A DNA stretch of 60,070 nucleotides from Lachnospiraceae bacterium (lineage in GTDB: Bacteria; Bacillota; Clostridia; Lachnospirales; Lachnospiraceae): assembly GCA_024403515.1 (NCBI GenBank), contig JAKSRS010000010.1, positions 1 to 60,070 on the forward strand, read 5' to 3'. Made by a program: the position numbers and the translations under genes. Under the pieces are notes generated by a model. That model searched no databases, had not been told where the DNA came from, and saw nothing but the letters and a program-made list of their open reading frames with translations. Below, one piece after another: positions 18,002 to 28,088 of the stretch (the stretch's first letter is position 1; every line of letters starts with the position of its first letter).

Positions 18002-19528
18002 TTAACCTACAGGCTCCAATTCATCATATGAAAGTGTAACGTCGCTAAGCTCACTATCGATCTCTACCGTATAGGATTTTGTTACTCTTCCATCCATTGA
18101 AAATGTGATGACATGGATTCCTGCTTTCTTTTCAATGGCAATAGGTGATGTACCTACATAGTATCCGTCAAAGTATGTTTCAGCACCTGTCGGAGCAATG
18201 ATATAGATGAAATAATCACTTATATCAGTTACTGAAGAGTTCGAGCCGCTTCCTGAACCGGAACCACTTGATGAGCCTGAACCGCTTCCCGATCCTGAAC
18301 CGCTTCCTGAACCCGAACCGCTTCCTGAGCCTGAACCGCTTTCTGAGCCTGAGCCGCTTTCTGAGCCTGAGCCGCTTTCTGAACCTGAGCCGCTTTCTGA
18401 AGCTGAACCGCTTCCCGAGCCCGAACCACTTTCTGAACCGGAACCGCTGGCTGAATTAGATGCAGAAGTCGATGTAGAGCTTGATGACTCATCATCCTTA
18501 TCTGATTTAAGTGTTACCTTTAACTCAGATGATGATTCTCCAACCCTGAAATACTGGGTTACAGACCCGTATCCGCTGCAGGTAGCATATAACTGGTGAA
18601 GTCCTGTCGGCAGGGTAATAGGAACTGAATAATCAACCGATTTACCGTCCACATAAAGGATAGTATCTAATGGATTAACAGTAAAAAGAATTTTGCCGTA
18701 AGTCGTTTCTTTGCCCGCATAGGATGATATATCCACTATTGTTTCTTTATTTCTTTCAACAAGGGCCGAAACACTGGCCTGGGTTCCTTTATTGGAAATA
18801 TATAAAGTCAAATCGCCTTCAGGTACCCTTACAAGCATTTTGGACTCGATCTTGTAAATATTATTGCTGTCTACTTCCAAAAATCCACCGACAAAATAAT
18901 CTTCGCCGGTAAGTCTTACATATCCGTGACCTCTGTCAACTGTAATGGAATAAACTGTATTATCCATACCTCTTAGGGTCACTTCATCGCCTTCATCGAG
19001 GTCCTTAATATCAATCTTCTCGCCATCTGAAATAATTACTGTCTTGGATGAGATCTTGTAACTGTCATTATGAAAATATAGAGTTTTGGTATGTGTGTTT
19101 ACATCAAAGTTGGATATTTCACTTTCTGTAAAACAGCTGGGTGAAATCTGAAGAGTCACAAGAGTTTTAGACATTCTCATAAAGCATACGTCAACAATTA
19201 ATCCTTCATACAGCTGATCTACAGCAAGCGCTGTATCATACTTATCCGAAAATCTTGTTGTTCCATCATAGGTAAGAGTATAAGATTTTCCTACTTCATA
19301 GTTGTAAAAGGTGATTGTTTTGTTGATGTCACTAAAGCCGGTTATTACGGCTGTGTCAAAAGAATCATAACTTCTGCCCGTAACTGATGTTGTCGGGACA
19401 GAAGTTGATGTAGAAGTCTTTGTGCTGTCGGTAGTGGCCAGAGTAAGATAACCCTGTCCGCAGGCTGAGAGTAAAGATATAAATAAAAATATTGCAATTG
19501 TAGTAATCGTTCTTTTGATATTTCTCAT
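18002..19528 (-). CDS. PEGA-domain lipoprotein with Ser/Gly/Glu repeat linker
   Basis: 508-residue predicted lipoprotein. The signal peptide ends in the lipobox LSAC (Cys23) and is followed by a Thr/Ser-rich spacer. Residues about 55-265 contain strand-rich modules with [13 protein letters not shown] and [12 protein letters not shown] patterns that I cannot name. A PEGA domain follows (about 279-340: [18 protein letters not shown]). A low-complexity linker of SG and ESGSG repeats spans about 345-435. A second PEGA domain ends the protein (about 441-505: [16 protein letters not shown]). PEGA domains are surface beta-sandwich modules; the linker should hold the last one away from the membrane. 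It lies 28 bases after cca and has a normal ribosome site. The function is not known. Confidence 0.85.
   Translation of the reverse strand: MRNIKRTITTIAIFLFISLLSACGQGYLTLATTDSTKTSTSTSVPTTSVTGRSYDSFDTAVITGFSDINKTITFYNYEVGKSYTLTYDGTTRFSDKYDTALAVDQLYEGLIVDVCFMRMSKTLVTLQISPSCFTESEISNFDVNTHTKTLYFHNDSYKISSKTVIISDGEKIDIKDLDEGDEVTLRGMDNTVYSITVDRGHGYVRLTGEDYFVGGFLEVDSNNIYKIESKMLVRVPEGDLTLYISNKGTQASVSALVERNKETIVDISSYAGKETTYGKILFTVNPLDTILYVDGKSVDYSVPITLPTGLHQLYATCSGYGSVTQYFRVGESSSELKVTLKSDKDDESSSSTSTSASNSASGSGSESGSGSGSGSASESGSGSESGSGSESGSGSESGSGSGSGSGSGSGSGSGSGSGSSSGSGSGSGSNSSVTDISDYFIYIIAPTGAETYFDGYYVGTSPIAIEKKAGIHVITFSMDGRVTKSYTVEIDSELSDVTLSYDELEPVG
18224..18496. repeat. Tandem Ser-Gly codon repeats in the PEGA lipoprotein gene
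   Basis: About 270 bases built from degenerate 6-base (Ser-Gly) and 18-base (with Glu) units, read on the plus strand as repeats of GAACCGCTTCC, GAGCCTGA and GCCGCTTTCTGA. Such tracts are prone to gain or loss of units by slippage. Unit number would change linker length while keeping the frame. Confidence 0.9.
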
Positions 19529-19556
19529 TTATATGTCCTTACTCGTCCGCTTTACA

Positions 19557-20885
19557 TTAATTCTTTTCCACAAAATGCTCCAAAAGATATTCTTTGGTAT
19601 TGTTTTGCGGATTGTCCAAAACGTCCTCTAACATTTTAGAAAGAATTACTCCAAGATCCGGTCCGGGTTTTACGCCGGCATCGATCAAATCTTTTCCCTT
19701 CACCGCTAAGGTTTTAAGGGAAACACATTCATTGTCTTTAAGAATCTCTCCGTATATCTTTTCAATCTTTCCAAGTCTTTCTAGCTTCTCTTCCATCTGA
19801 TAAGGACTTTGTCCTGAAAGATCAGCTCTTTGAAGTGTAAAGATATCTGGGAAATATTCTTCGCCCATCTTGTTGATGAATCTTCGTACGGCCCTCTTTG
19901 TTACTTCAGGTCTGTAGTCGTGAAATTCTACAAGCTTGGCTACTGCGTTTATTGTATCATTATCAAACTTTAGTCTTCTAAGTATATCTTTGGCCATCTG
20001 AGCGCCGATTTTGGGGTGATTATTAAAGTGATCGACACCATCTTCATCGGTTGTCTTGGCTACAGGTTTGGCTACATCGTGGAAAAGCGCTGCAAGTCTT
20101 AATTTTCTTTCTGCGGGAATATTCTCGCATACCTTTAAAGTGTGTTCACCGACTGTATACATGTGATGGGGATTGTTCTGGCCTGTCTCCATCATACAGT
20201 CGAACTCTTTAAAGAACACTTTGGTTACTCCCAGTTCATAAGCTTTTTTAAGTATCGCAGGATTTGCACTCAACATGGTTTTAACCAGTTCTACCTGGAT
20301 TCTTTCAGCTGAAATTTTAGACAGTGTAGGCGCTAGCTTCTTTATCGCTTCTTCTGTCTCCTTATCAATTTCATATCCAAGCTGGGCTGCAAAACGAATC
20401 GCTCTAAGAATTCTAAGAGCATCCTCTGAAAATCTTTCTTCAGCATTACCTACGCATCGTATGGTCTTTCTTTTAATGTCTTCAAGTCCGCCATAGATAT
20501 CCACAAGTCCGCTTGAAGGATTATATGCCATTGCATTTATCGTAAAGTCACGCCTTAATAAATCGTCTTCAAGATTTACTGTAAAGGTTACTTCTTTAGG
20601 ATGTCTCGAATCTTCGTACTTTCCATCGATTCTATAAGTTGTTACTTCATAAATCTCTTTGCCTAATAATACAGAAACTGTGCCGTGCTGTATCCCTGTA
20701 TCGAAGGTCTTTTTAAAAAGTGCCTTGGTTTCATTGGGAGTTGCTGAAGTAGTGATGTCCCAGTCATTCGGGGTTCGTCCTAAAATGACATCACGAACAC
20801 AGCCGCCGACTGCATATGCTTCAAACCCGGCTTCTTCTAATGTATTAATTATATAAGCAACATTTTCCGGAAGATTTATTATCAT
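19557..20885 (-). CDS. cca: CCA tRNA nucleotidyltransferase with HD domain
   Basis: 442-residue enzyme that adds or repairs the 3' CCA of tRNAs. The class II nucleotidyltransferase head has GGCVRD (27-32) and the metal pair DWD (41-43), followed by RRDFTINAMAY near 111-121 and the neck with EDALRILRAIRFAAQL. A C-terminal HD domain is present (H247 in GEHT, HD at 269-270), as in many clostridial forms. The need for this enzyme fits the tRNA-Phe gene at the window end, which does not encode CCA. It starts 16 bases after the ackA stop and lacks a clear ribosome site, so coupling to ackA translation is likely. Confidence 0.94.
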   Translation of the reverse strand: MIINLPENVAYIINTLEEAGFEAYAVGGCVRDVILGRTPNDWDITTSATPNETKALFKKTFDTGIQHGTVSVLLGKEIYEVTTYRIDGKYEDSRHPKEVTFTVNLEDDLLRRDFTINAMAYNPSSGLVDIYGGLEDIKRKTIRCVGNAEERFSEDALRILRAIRFAAQLGYEIDKETEEAIKKLAPTLSKISAERIQVELVKTMLSANPAILKKAYELGVTKVFFKEFDCMMETGQNNPHHMYTVGEHTLKVCENIPAERKLRLAALFHDVAKPVAKTTDEDGVDHFNNHPKIGAQMAKDILRRLKFDNDTINAVAKLVEFHDYRPEVTKRAVRRFINKMGEEYFPDIFTLQRADLSGQSPYQMEEKLERLGKIEKIYGEILKDNECVSLKTLAVKGKDLIDAGVKPGPDLGVILSKMLEDVLDNPQNNTKEYLLEHFVEKN

Positions 20886-20901
20886 AACAATTTAAAACTA
20901 C

Positions 20902-22095
20902 CTATTTTACTAATCTTACTGTCTCACGGCAGATAGCAAGTTCTTCATTTGTAGGAACAATCATGGTTACTACCTTGCTTCCTTCATCTGAAAGAATTAC
21001 TGTTTCTCCGCGCATTTTGTTTCTTTCGGGATCTACGTTGGTTCCAAGGTATCCAAGATATTCGCCTACCATAGCGCGAACGATTGAAGTATTTTCACCG
21101 ACACCTGCTGTGTAAGCGATTACATCTACACCATTCATTGCTGCAACATATGAACCAATGTATTTAGCTACGTGATATGAGAAGGTTTCAAGTGTAATCT
21201 TTGCAAGTTCATTTCCTTCTCTATATGCCTTTTCAAGGTCTCTAAAGTCACTTGAAACTCTTGAAAGTCCATATACACCTGATTTTTTATTAAGAATTGT
21301 AAGAACTTCTTCGGCTGAAACCTCAAGCTTATTTGCAAGGAATGTAACGATTGCAGGATCAAGGTCTCCGCTTCGTGTTCCCATAATAAGTCCTTCAAGA
21401 GGAGTAAGTCCCATTGAAGTATCAACGCTCTTACCATTTTTTACTGCTGAAATTGAAGCACCGTTTCCAAGGTGGCAAACGATAATTTTAAGGTCTTTAC
21501 GGTCTTTTCCAAGTACTCTTGCTGCTTCAGCTGAAACAAAATCATGGCTTGTTCCATGGAAACCGTAACGACGAACCTTAAAGTCTTCATAATAGCTATA
21601 AGGAATTCCGTAAAGGTAAGCCTTAGGAGGCATTGTCTGATGGAAAGCTGTATCAAATACTGCTACCATGGGAACCTTAGGCATAAGCGCCTTACAGGAG
21701 TTGATTCCAATAAGGTTTGCAGGATTGTGTAAGGGTGCAAGATCATTACACTCTTCAATTGCCTTCATTACTTCATCATCAATGATTACGCTTGTTGCAA
21801 ACTTTTCGCCACCGTGAACGATACGGTGTCCTACTGCATCGATATCGTCAAGTGATTTAACAACACCGGTTACAGGGTTTGTAAGCTTTTCAATAACTAA
21901 TGAAACAGCCTTTGTGTGGTCGGGCATGGGAGCAACTGTAACTTCCTTGTCTCCATCTGCAGGCTGATATGTAATCTGGCTTCCTTCAATACCGATTCTT
22001 TCGCAAAGACCCTTTGCAAGAACTTCTTCGGTATTTGAATTAATAAACTGATATTTTAATGAACTGCTTCCACAGTTTATAACTAAAACGTTCAT
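20902..22095 (-). CDS. ackA: Acetate kinase
   Basis: 397-residue ASKHA-fold enzyme that makes ATP and acetate from acetyl phosphate at the end of fermentation. Family signatures are NCGSSSLKYQF at the N-terminus, FDTAFHQTMP, RRYGFHGTSHDFVS and MGTRSGDLDP. Length is normal. It has a strong GGAGGAGAT site. Phosphotransacetylase is not adjacent; ackA lies between proS and cca, with gaps of 32 and 16 bases that suggest a shared transcript. Confidence 0.97.
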   Translation of the reverse strand: MNVLVINCGSSSLKYQFINSNTEEVLAKGLCERIGIEGSQITYQPADGDKEVTVAPMPDHTKAVSLVIEKLTNPVTGVVKSLDDIDAVGHRIVHGGEKFATSVIIDDEVMKAIEECNDLAPLHNPANLIGINSCKALMPKVPMVAVFDTAFHQTMPPKAYLYGIPYSYYEDFKVRRYGFHGTSHDFVSAEAARVLGKDRKDLKIIVCHLGNGASISAVKNGKSVDTSMGLTPLEGLIMGTRSGDLDPAIVTFLANKLEVSAEEVLTILNKKSGVYGLSRVSSDFRDLEKAYREGNELAKITLETFSYHVAKYIGSYVAAMNGVDVIAYTAGVGENTSIVRAMVGEYLGYLGTNVDPERNKMRGETVILSDEGSKVVTMIVPTNEELAICRETVRLVK

Positions 22096-22127
22096 CTTAT
22101 CTCCTCCAAAACTTTACTTTACAAGAA

Positions 22128-23564
22128 TTAATATGCCTTGCCCCAGTAAACCATCTTCTTAGCAGGACGACCACAGCATACACATGTATCTGCAATCTGT
22201 TCCTGTTCAAAAGGCATACAACGGCTTGTTACTGCCATTTTTTCTTTAATCTTATCTTCACAAGCCTGATCTTCACACCACATAGCCTTAACAAAACCAG
22301 TCTTTTCAGCAAATGTTGCTTCAAATTCTTCCCAGTTCTTAGCTACATATGTCTGTGATTCTCTTCTTTCACGAGCTCTTTCAAGCATATCCTTCTGAAT
22401 TGCAGGAATAAGTTCTGAAATCTTATTATCAAGTTCATCAAGTGAAACTTCAACCTTTTCACCGTTGTCACGGCGGGCTACTACGCACTTGCCGGCTTCG
22501 ATATCCTTAGGTCCGATTTCGATACGAACAGGAATACCGCGCATCTCGTGCTCAGCAAACTTCCATCCGGGACTCTTGTCTGAATCATCAACTTTTACTC
22601 TAAAGCCCTTGTTGATTAATGATGCCTTAATCTCTTCAGCCTTATCAAGTACTCCTTCAGCCTGCTGGCGGATAGGAACGATAACTACCTGTGTAGGTGC
22701 TACCATAGGAGGAAGAACGAGACCTGAATTATCACCATGTACCATGATTACGGCACCGATAAGTCTTGTTGTTGTTCCCCATGATGTCTGGAAAGGTGTC
22801 TTAAGAGTATTATCTTTATCTGTAAACTGAATGCCAAATGCCTTAGCAAAACCATCACCGAAGTTGTGGCTTGTTCCTGACTGAAGGGCCTTACCATCAT
22901 GCATCAAAGCTTCAATAGTATATGTTGCATATGCTCCGGCAAACTTTTCTTTATCTGTTTTTCTACCCTTAACTACAGGAATAGCAAGAATTTCTTCGCA
23001 GAAATCAGCGTAGAGATTTAACATCTGTACTGTTCTTTCTTCTGCCTCTTCAAATGTAGCATGAATTGTATGTCCTTCCTGCCACAAGAACTCTCTTGAA
23101 CGAAGAAAAGGTCTTGTTTCTTTTTCCCAACGTACTACAGAGCACCACTGGTTATAAACCTTGGGAAGGTCTCTGTATGAATGAACTTCATTTTTATAAA
23201 AATCGCAGAACAAAGTTTCAGAAGTAGGACGAACGCACATCTTTTCCTGTAAAGGTGCAAGTCCACCATGTGTTACCCATGCAACTTCAGGAGCAAAACC
23301 TTCTACATGATCTTTTTCCTTCTGAAGAAGACTTTCAGGGATAAACATGGGAAGATATACATTTTCAACGCCTGTTGCTTTAAATCTTGCATCCATCTGA
23401 CTCTGGATAAGTTCCCAGATTGCATATCCTGCGGGTTTGAAAACCATGCATCCTTTTACTGATGTGTAGTCAATAAGATCTGCCTTCTTTACTACATCTG
23501 TGTACCATTGAGCAAAATCCTCTTCCATTGAGGTAATTGCTTCTACCATTTTCTTGTCTGCCAT
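22128..23564 (-). CDS. proS: Prolyl-tRNA synthetase, short archaeal/eukaryotic type
   Basis: 478-residue class II aminoacyl-tRNA synthetase charging tRNA-Pro. It lacks the long editing insertion of the bacterial type. It carries the C-terminal zinc-type domain (cysteines in CMPFEQEQ and CVCCGRP) and ends in Tyr (YWGKAY), both marks of the archaeal/eukaryotic-like class. Motif 2 is seen in [20 protein letters not shown], split across the loop, and class II residues in VRPTSET. No T-box leader is visible: only about 58 bases separate it from the gene before. Confidence 0.95.
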   Translation of the reverse strand: MADKKMVEAITSMEEDFAQWYTDVVKKADLIDYTSVKGCMVFKPAGYAIWELIQSQMDARFKATGVENVYLPMFIPESLLQKEKDHVEGFAPEVAWVTHGGLAPLQEKMCVRPTSETLFCDFYKNEVHSYRDLPKVYNQWCSVVRWEKETRPFLRSREFLWQEGHTIHATFEEAEERTVQMLNLYADFCEEILAIPVVKGRKTDKEKFAGAYATYTIEALMHDGKALQSGTSHNFGDGFAKAFGIQFTDKDNTLKTPFQTSWGTTTRLIGAVIMVHGDNSGLVLPPMVAPTQVVIVPIRQQAEGVLDKAEEIKASLINKGFRVKVDDSDKSPGWKFAEHEMRGIPVRIEIGPKDIEAGKCVVARRDNGEKVEVSLDELDNKISELIPAIQKDMLERARERRESQTYVAKNWEEFEATFAEKTGFVKAMWCEDQACEDKIKEKMAVTSRCMPFEQEQIADTCVCCGRPAKKMVYWGKAY

Positions 23565-23622
23565 AATTAGCCCTTTCTATATGTAAATATCTTTATTTTA
23601 GCTTGAATTAGCGTATAAAATT

Positions 23623-25263
23623 TTAGTCTTTAGCGCCGCTTTTGTCAACTTTATGCACTTTTACGAGCATTGCCATGAATATCCCCATTATAGCGTAAAC
23701 AAAAGGTGTCGATTCAACCTGCCTGAAGCTGAACATATTATTTGAAAGATATGAGACAAATATAAGTAAAAATACGCTTGATAGTGGGTTTTTACTTATC
23801 CCTTTAATAGCCTGCCAAATAAATACTATCCACATTAATGCAAAAGAAATAACTCCGACTATTCCTTCGTTTACAAGAACCGTCAGTAGCTCGTTGTGGG
23901 CGTTTGTAAGTCTTAGCTTCCACAAGTATTCCCTGCTTATCACCGATAAGTCATCATGACTGTATAAAGCATAGGAAAAAGAATCGGGACCGACTCCGAA
24001 AAGTTTATGAATAAAGCCTTCTTTACTAAATATCTTTACTGCCAGGTAGTAACAAACTCCCCTTGTTGATCCCCAGCGCATTCCTAAATTAAAATACGGG
24101 CTTTCACCAATTATCGGTAATCTTTTTACGTACGTATTTACTACCATTAATGCTATTACTGTTAGTGTAACAAACAGACCACACAGTAAAACGATGCTGC
24201 TTCCTCTTTTTTTAAGTATCGTAGGATACTCAGACCTTCTTTTGCCTAAAAGATATAACAGTAAATGAAGCGATATTGTAATTACTGCAAGCAGACATAT
24301 AAATGGAGTTGATATCATTACCTCGCTAATGCCTTCTTTAAGAGTCCTTGTATCAGGGAAAAATATATCTATCAGCCGTATGTAAACCAGTACTGTCAAA
24401 AATATAGTGAGAAGCTTTCCTACCTGGCTAAGTTTTAAAGGGTCTTTTATCGCTATAGCCAGCATAATAAGATAGGTGACCAGTAAAGAAAAGATTCCGC
24501 TTTCGGCACCGCTTACCACCGTCATATGGATGAAAATGAAACTTAGAAATGCTAAGACATATCTTTTCACTTTGCTTTGGCTAACAAGATATAGTCCGTA
24601 AGCTAATGGTGCAACTATTGAAAGATATCCGCTAAACCAATCAACATTTCCTAACGTTGATATGAAGGTTTCACTGGAATGCTTCATTTTTATGGGGTAA
24701 ATATCATAACGGTTTAATAGTCCCCAAATTGTAACCGGAAGTGAGCCTAAAAATATAAGAATAAATACCTTGTCTGAATAGTTCCAAATAAAGCCTGTAA
24801 CCAGTGTGCAAAGCGTCATTATAACTATTGTCACAAGCCCCATATACCACCCTTTATCGCCAAAGAGTGCCCCTTTTATAAACCAGGGAATATCTTTATT
24901 CAGTTGCTCATTTCTTATAAGTTTATAGTCTGAAAAAATGAAAGAAAGGGCGTTTGTAAGCAGATAGAATGTCAGTACCGCTACCAGTAAATAAAATGGC
25001 TTTCCATTTTTTAAGGCATCTTTGGAAAATCCCCATATGCTGGCTGCTACCATCATAATGGCCAGAAGGGTGACTAAGAAATACTCCATAAGTAGGAAAT
25101 AAAATCTGTACTTATGGCTGGCTATGGATTCATAGCCGTTTTTAAAATAAAGTGGATAAACTACAAATAAAGCCGACATGAATACCCATATAAGCGCACT
25201 CACTATAAGTCTTGCGTAGTCGCTTTTATCTATTCTGTTTGCGTCCCACTTTCTTTTGACCAT
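23623..25263 (-). CDS. O-antigen ligase/polymerase-like membrane protein (Wzy_C family)
   Basis: 546-residue polytopic protein with about twelve hydrophobic helices. A large loop between late helices holds the family's LTNAHNELL sequence, whose His is conserved in WaaL/Wzy proteins, with GVGPDSFSYAL upstream of it. Members join or polymerise lipid-linked glycans on the outer face of the membrane. No other capsule or O-unit genes lie next to it; proS follows after 58 bases. The start has AAGGA at normal distance. The polymer is not known; a teichoic-acid or exopolysaccharide role is possible. Confidence 0.78.
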   Translation of the reverse strand: MVKRKWDANRIDKSDYARLIVSALIWVFMSALFVVYPLYFKNGYESIASHKYRFYFLLMEYFLVTLLAIMMVAASIWGFSKDALKNGKPFYLLVAVLTFYLLTNALSFIFSDYKLIRNEQLNKDIPWFIKGALFGDKGWYMGLVTIVIMTLCTLVTGFIWNYSDKVFILIFLGSLPVTIWGLLNRYDIYPIKMKHSSETFISTLGNVDWFSGYLSIVAPLAYGLYLVSQSKVKRYVLAFLSFIFIHMTVVSGAESGIFSLLVTYLIMLAIAIKDPLKLSQVGKLLTIFLTVLVYIRLIDIFFPDTRTLKEGISEVMISTPFICLLAVITISLHLLLYLLGKRRSEYPTILKKRGSSIVLLCGLFVTLTVIALMVVNTYVKRLPIIGESPYFNLGMRWGSTRGVCYYLAVKIFSKEGFIHKLFGVGPDSFSYALYSHDDLSVISREYLWKLRLTNAHNELLTVLVNEGIVGVISFALMWIVFIWQAIKGISKNPLSSVFLLIFVSYLSNNMFSFRQVESTPFVYAIMGIFMAMLVKVHKVDKSGAKD

Positions 25264-25287
25264 TTTTATTCCTTACATATTTTAGTC

Positions 25288-25947
25288 TTACAGATTAAAG
25301 TCATTATCTATGCTAAATTTTAGCCTCTCTCCGGTAAATGGATGGGTAAATTCATTGGATACTGCGCAGAGAAGAACTCTGTTTACATTGTTTTCTTTGG
25401 TAAACTCCAAAGATTCTTTACTGGCATATTTTAAGTCACCGGCAATTGGAAATCCTGCATGTGAAAGCTGAACTCTTATCTGGTGATGTCGACCGGTTTT
25501 TAAGATGATTTTCAACAAAGTCGCTTGTCCGTTATGGTACTTATCAACAACTTCGTAGGAAAGTATCGCCTTTTTACTGTCTTTAACGGATTTATCAACA
25601 ACCTTGGAAAGGTTGGTTTTAGAATCTTTAATCAGATAATCCTCCAGGGTTTCTTTGTTAACTTTAGGGCTTCCTACAACTAACGCTTCGTATACTTTAG
25701 TAAAATCACTGTTTACTCCTTCTGAAAGCTTAGCTGCTGCCTCTTTGCTTTTAGCAAGAACCATTACCCCTGACACGGGCTGGTCAAGTCTGTGAACAAG
25801 GTATATTTCTGAGGGCTCCTTCTTTTTCTTACGATATCTAAGCGCCTCACTATATATATCCTTTTGGCCTATTGACGCACTCTGAGTTGCCACGCCTGAG
25901 GGTTTGTTTATCACAATTATATGCTGGTCTTCAAATAAAATATTCAT
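25288..25947 (-). CDS. RluA/RluD-family pseudouridine synthase
   Basis: 219-residue enzyme that isomerises uridine in RNA. It begins with the family opening FEDQHIIVINKPSGVATQ. The catalytic motif HRLDQPVSG is at 52-60 (Asp55), and the C-terminal part has GRHHQIRVQLSHAGFPI and GDLKY. It lacks an N-terminal S4 domain, as in short RluA-like forms. The RNA target (rRNA or tRNA) cannot be told. A terminator of the response-regulator gene lies upstream, so it probably has its own weak promoter or relies on read-through. Confidence 0.9.
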   Translation of the reverse strand: MNILFEDQHIIVINKPSGVATQSASIGQKDIYSEALRYRKKKKEPSEIYLVHRLDQPVSGVMVLAKSKEAAAKLSEGVNSDFTKVYEALVVGSPKVNKETLEDYLIKDSKTNLSKVVDKSVKDSKKAILSYEVVDKYHNGQATLLKIILKTGRHHQIRVQLSHAGFPIAGDLKYASKESLEFTKENNVNRVLLCAVSNEFTHPFTGERLKFSIDNDFNL

Positions 25948-26023
25948 ACGAGCTCTTTTCTTGGCTTAAAAGTCTTCGTTTTTCATTATATCACAATAAC
26001 CCCGATAAAACGCCATTTGCGCA

Positions 26024-26052
26024 TAAAAAGGCCAGCCCTTTCGGACTGGCCG
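26024..26052 (-). terminator. Terminator after the response regulator gene
   Basis: The minus strand forms GGCCAGTCC-GAAA-GGGCTGGCC followed by TTTTT: a GC-rich stem with a tetraloop, about 20 bases past the stop. Confidence 0.9.
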
Positions 26053-26072
26053 GTGTTGTGAATATAATCTAT

Positions 26073-26765
26073 TTACACCTTGAAGCGATAACCTACACCC
26101 CAAATAGTCTCTATGTATTGAGGATTTGCAGAATCAAATTCAACTTTTTCGCGGATTTTTTTAATGTGTACGGTTACGGTTGCTATATCACCAATTGAAT
26201 CCATGTCCCAAATCTCACGGAACAATTCATCTTTGGTATAAACGTGATTAGGATTTTCAGCAAGGAAAGTAAGAAGATCAAACTCCTTGGTAGTAAACTG
26301 CTTCTCCTCATCGTTTATCCATACGCGACGAGCAGTTTTGTCAATCTTAAGACCACGAATCTCAATCATCTGATTGCCAGGCTTGGTGTTAGAATTGATA
26401 AGTCTTTCGTATCTTGAAAGGTGTGCCTTAACTCTTGCAACAAGCTCAGAAGGGCTGAAGGGCTTAGTAATATAATCATCTGCTCCAAGTCCAAGACCTC
26501 GAATCTTATCGATATCATCTTTCTTGGCAGAAACCATAATAACCGGAATATTCTTGGCATCACGAATTGATTTACATACTTCAAATCCATCTTTACCTGG
26601 AAGCATAAGATCAAGCACAACTAAATCAAACTCGCCTGATAAAGCCTTTCTTTCGCCCTCAATACCATCATTTGCAATCTCTACTTCGAAATCGCTAAGC
26701 TCTAAATAATCTTTCTCAAGATCTGCAATTGCTTCTTCATCTTCAACAATAAGTACTCTACTCAT
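26073..26765 (-). CDS. OmpR/PhoB-family response regulator
   Basis: 230-residue DNA-binding regulator. The receiver domain has IVEDEE, acceptor Asp52 in VVLDLMLPGKDG, and the conserved Lys in YITKPFSP. The C-terminal winged helix ends with VHIKKIREKVE and TIWGVGYRFKV, as in PhoB-type proteins. Its start overlaps the end of the histidine kinase gene by 8 bases, so the two form one operon in the less usual kinase-first order. Targets are unknown. Confidence 0.95.
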   Translation of the reverse strand: MSRVLIVEDEEAIADLEKDYLELSDFEVEIANDGIEGERKALSGEFDLVVLDLMLPGKDGFEVCKSIRDAKNIPVIMVSAKKDDIDKIRGLGLGADDYITKPFSPSELVARVKAHLSRYERLINSNTKPGNQMIEIRGLKIDKTARRVWINDEEKQFTTKEFDLLTFLAENPNHVYTKDELFREIWDMDSIGDIATVTVHIKKIREKVEFDSANPQYIETIWGVGYRFKV

Positions 26766-27879
26766 TATCCTTTATCTCCTCATATTTTCTTAATACAAAA
26801 TGCATACATGTGCCTTCATCTTCTTTACTTGTGGCCCAAATGTAACCACCATGATCCTCAATAATCTTTTTAACAATTGAAAGACCAATTCCACTTCCGC
26901 CCTTGGAAGAGTTTCTTGAAGCATCACTTCTAAAGAAGCGATCAAATATATTAGGTAAATCCTTGGCGGGAATTCCACGACCATTGTCCTCAATTTCAAT
27001 TCTTATCGAATCACCATCATCTAATAATCTGAAATCAATAATTGTCTTGGGTTTTTCCTTATCAAGATATTTAACTGAATTACTAACAATATTGTTGATT
27101 ACTCTCTTAAGCTGCTCGGGGTCTGCAATAACTCTTGTGCCCTGAGGTACCAGGTTCGAATAGTTAAGTTCGATATTTTTGGACTCAAGATCAAGTCCAA
27201 CCTCTTCGATACAGTCCTGGAAATAATCTGCAACATCAAGCCTTAAAAATGTATATGGAATACGATTTGTATCGATTTTGGAATAAATCGTAAGTTCATT
27301 TATAAGACGGTCCATATCATTAGCCTTGTTGTACACTGTCTTAATGTACTTATCCATCTTCTCGGGAGTGTCGGCAACCCCGTCCATGATACCTTCCATA
27401 TAACCCTTAATTGCAGTAATGGGGGTTTTAAGATCATGAGAAATATTCGTGATGAGCTCTCTGTTGCGATTATCCACTTCAATCTTTTCATCAGCAGATT
27501 CTTTGAGCTTAAGTCTCATGTCTTCATAGTTTTTATATAATTCACCGATTTCACCTTCCATTTCGGTCTCAAGTTTATAATCAAAATTTCCGGCTGATAT
27601 CTGTTGCATTCCTACATTGATATCATTAATCGGGCTGAATACGCCTTTTCCGATCCACCTTGTAAGAATAAAGGCAATTAACAGCATAATCAAAAAAACG
27701 GTAACCCAGAAAATAGAAAAAACATTTCTAGGCATCAGTCTCGTTACTTCATTTACACCACCGGTCTGGTTTAATAAAATCATCAGCTTTCCTATCAAAA
27801 GAAAGTCTATCGTAAATAAAGTTAGCGGCAGAACCGCAATGGTAATAAATGTAATATGAAGTCTGGTCTTTAATTTCAT
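26758..27879 (-). CDS. Sensor histidine kinase
   Basis: 373-residue membrane kinase, partner of the overlapping response regulator. Two transmembrane helices (about 8-35 and 54-75) flank a very short external loop of about 18 residues, so it probably senses something in or at the membrane. A HAMP domain follows (about 75-130), then HisKA with NISHDLKTPITAIKGY (phospho-His148). The ATPase domain has NIVSNSVKYL, DNGRGIP and GSGIGLSIVKKI. The start has a GGGGGA site upstream. The short-loop, HAMP, PhoB-type layout is common in envelope-stress systems of Firmicutes. Confidence 0.93.
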   Translation of the reverse strand: MKLKTRLHITFITIAVLPLTLFTIDFLLIGKLMILLNQTGGVNEVTRLMPRNVFSIFWVTVFLIMLLIAFILTRWIGKGVFSPINDINVGMQQISAGNFDYKLETEMEGEIGELYKNYEDMRLKLKESADEKIEVDNRNRELITNISHDLKTPITAIKGYMEGIMDGVADTPEKMDKYIKTVYNKANDMDRLINELTIYSKIDTNRIPYTFLRLDVADYFQDCIEEVGLDLESKNIELNYSNLVPQGTRVIADPEQLKRVINNIVSNSVKYLDKEKPKTIIDFRLLDDGDSIRIEIEDNGRGIPAKDLPNIFDRFFRSDASRNSSKGGSGIGLSIVKKIIEDHGGYIWATSKEDEGTCMHFVLRKYEEIKDNE

Positions 27880-28016
27880 CTTTACATCGTCCCCCTGTTA
27901 AGTCATAAGTTTAGCACATTTTAAGCAAAAGAAAATAAACCCCTTCATATATAAATATAAAAATTTCCTTAAAACCAACGTAAAATAAAGATACTTTTCC
28001 AACAGCTACTATTCTG

Positions 28017-28047
28017 TTCACACATTGATAATATTTTAATGTATAAT
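28017..28047 (+). promoter_or_regulatory. Possible promoter of the rubrerythrin gene
   Basis: A perfect TATAAT lies about 42 bases before the ATG. The best -35 match is TTCACA with a 19-base spacer, or TTGATA at only 11 bases. The region is very AT-rich. No clear PerR or Fur box was seen. Confidence 0.4.
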
Positions 28048-28088
28048 AAAATCTATATTAATATCTTTATTACTTAGGAGGAAAGAAT

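Noticed and set aside
18229..18495. Long open frames in other frames and on the opposite strand across the Ser-Gly repeat
   Set aside because: They arise from the repeat's regular codon pattern; the lipoprotein frame has a signal peptide, domains and a ribosome site, the others do not.
23565..23622. A T-box leader before proS
   Set aside because: The gap to the previous gene is only about 58 bases, too short for the T-box structure.
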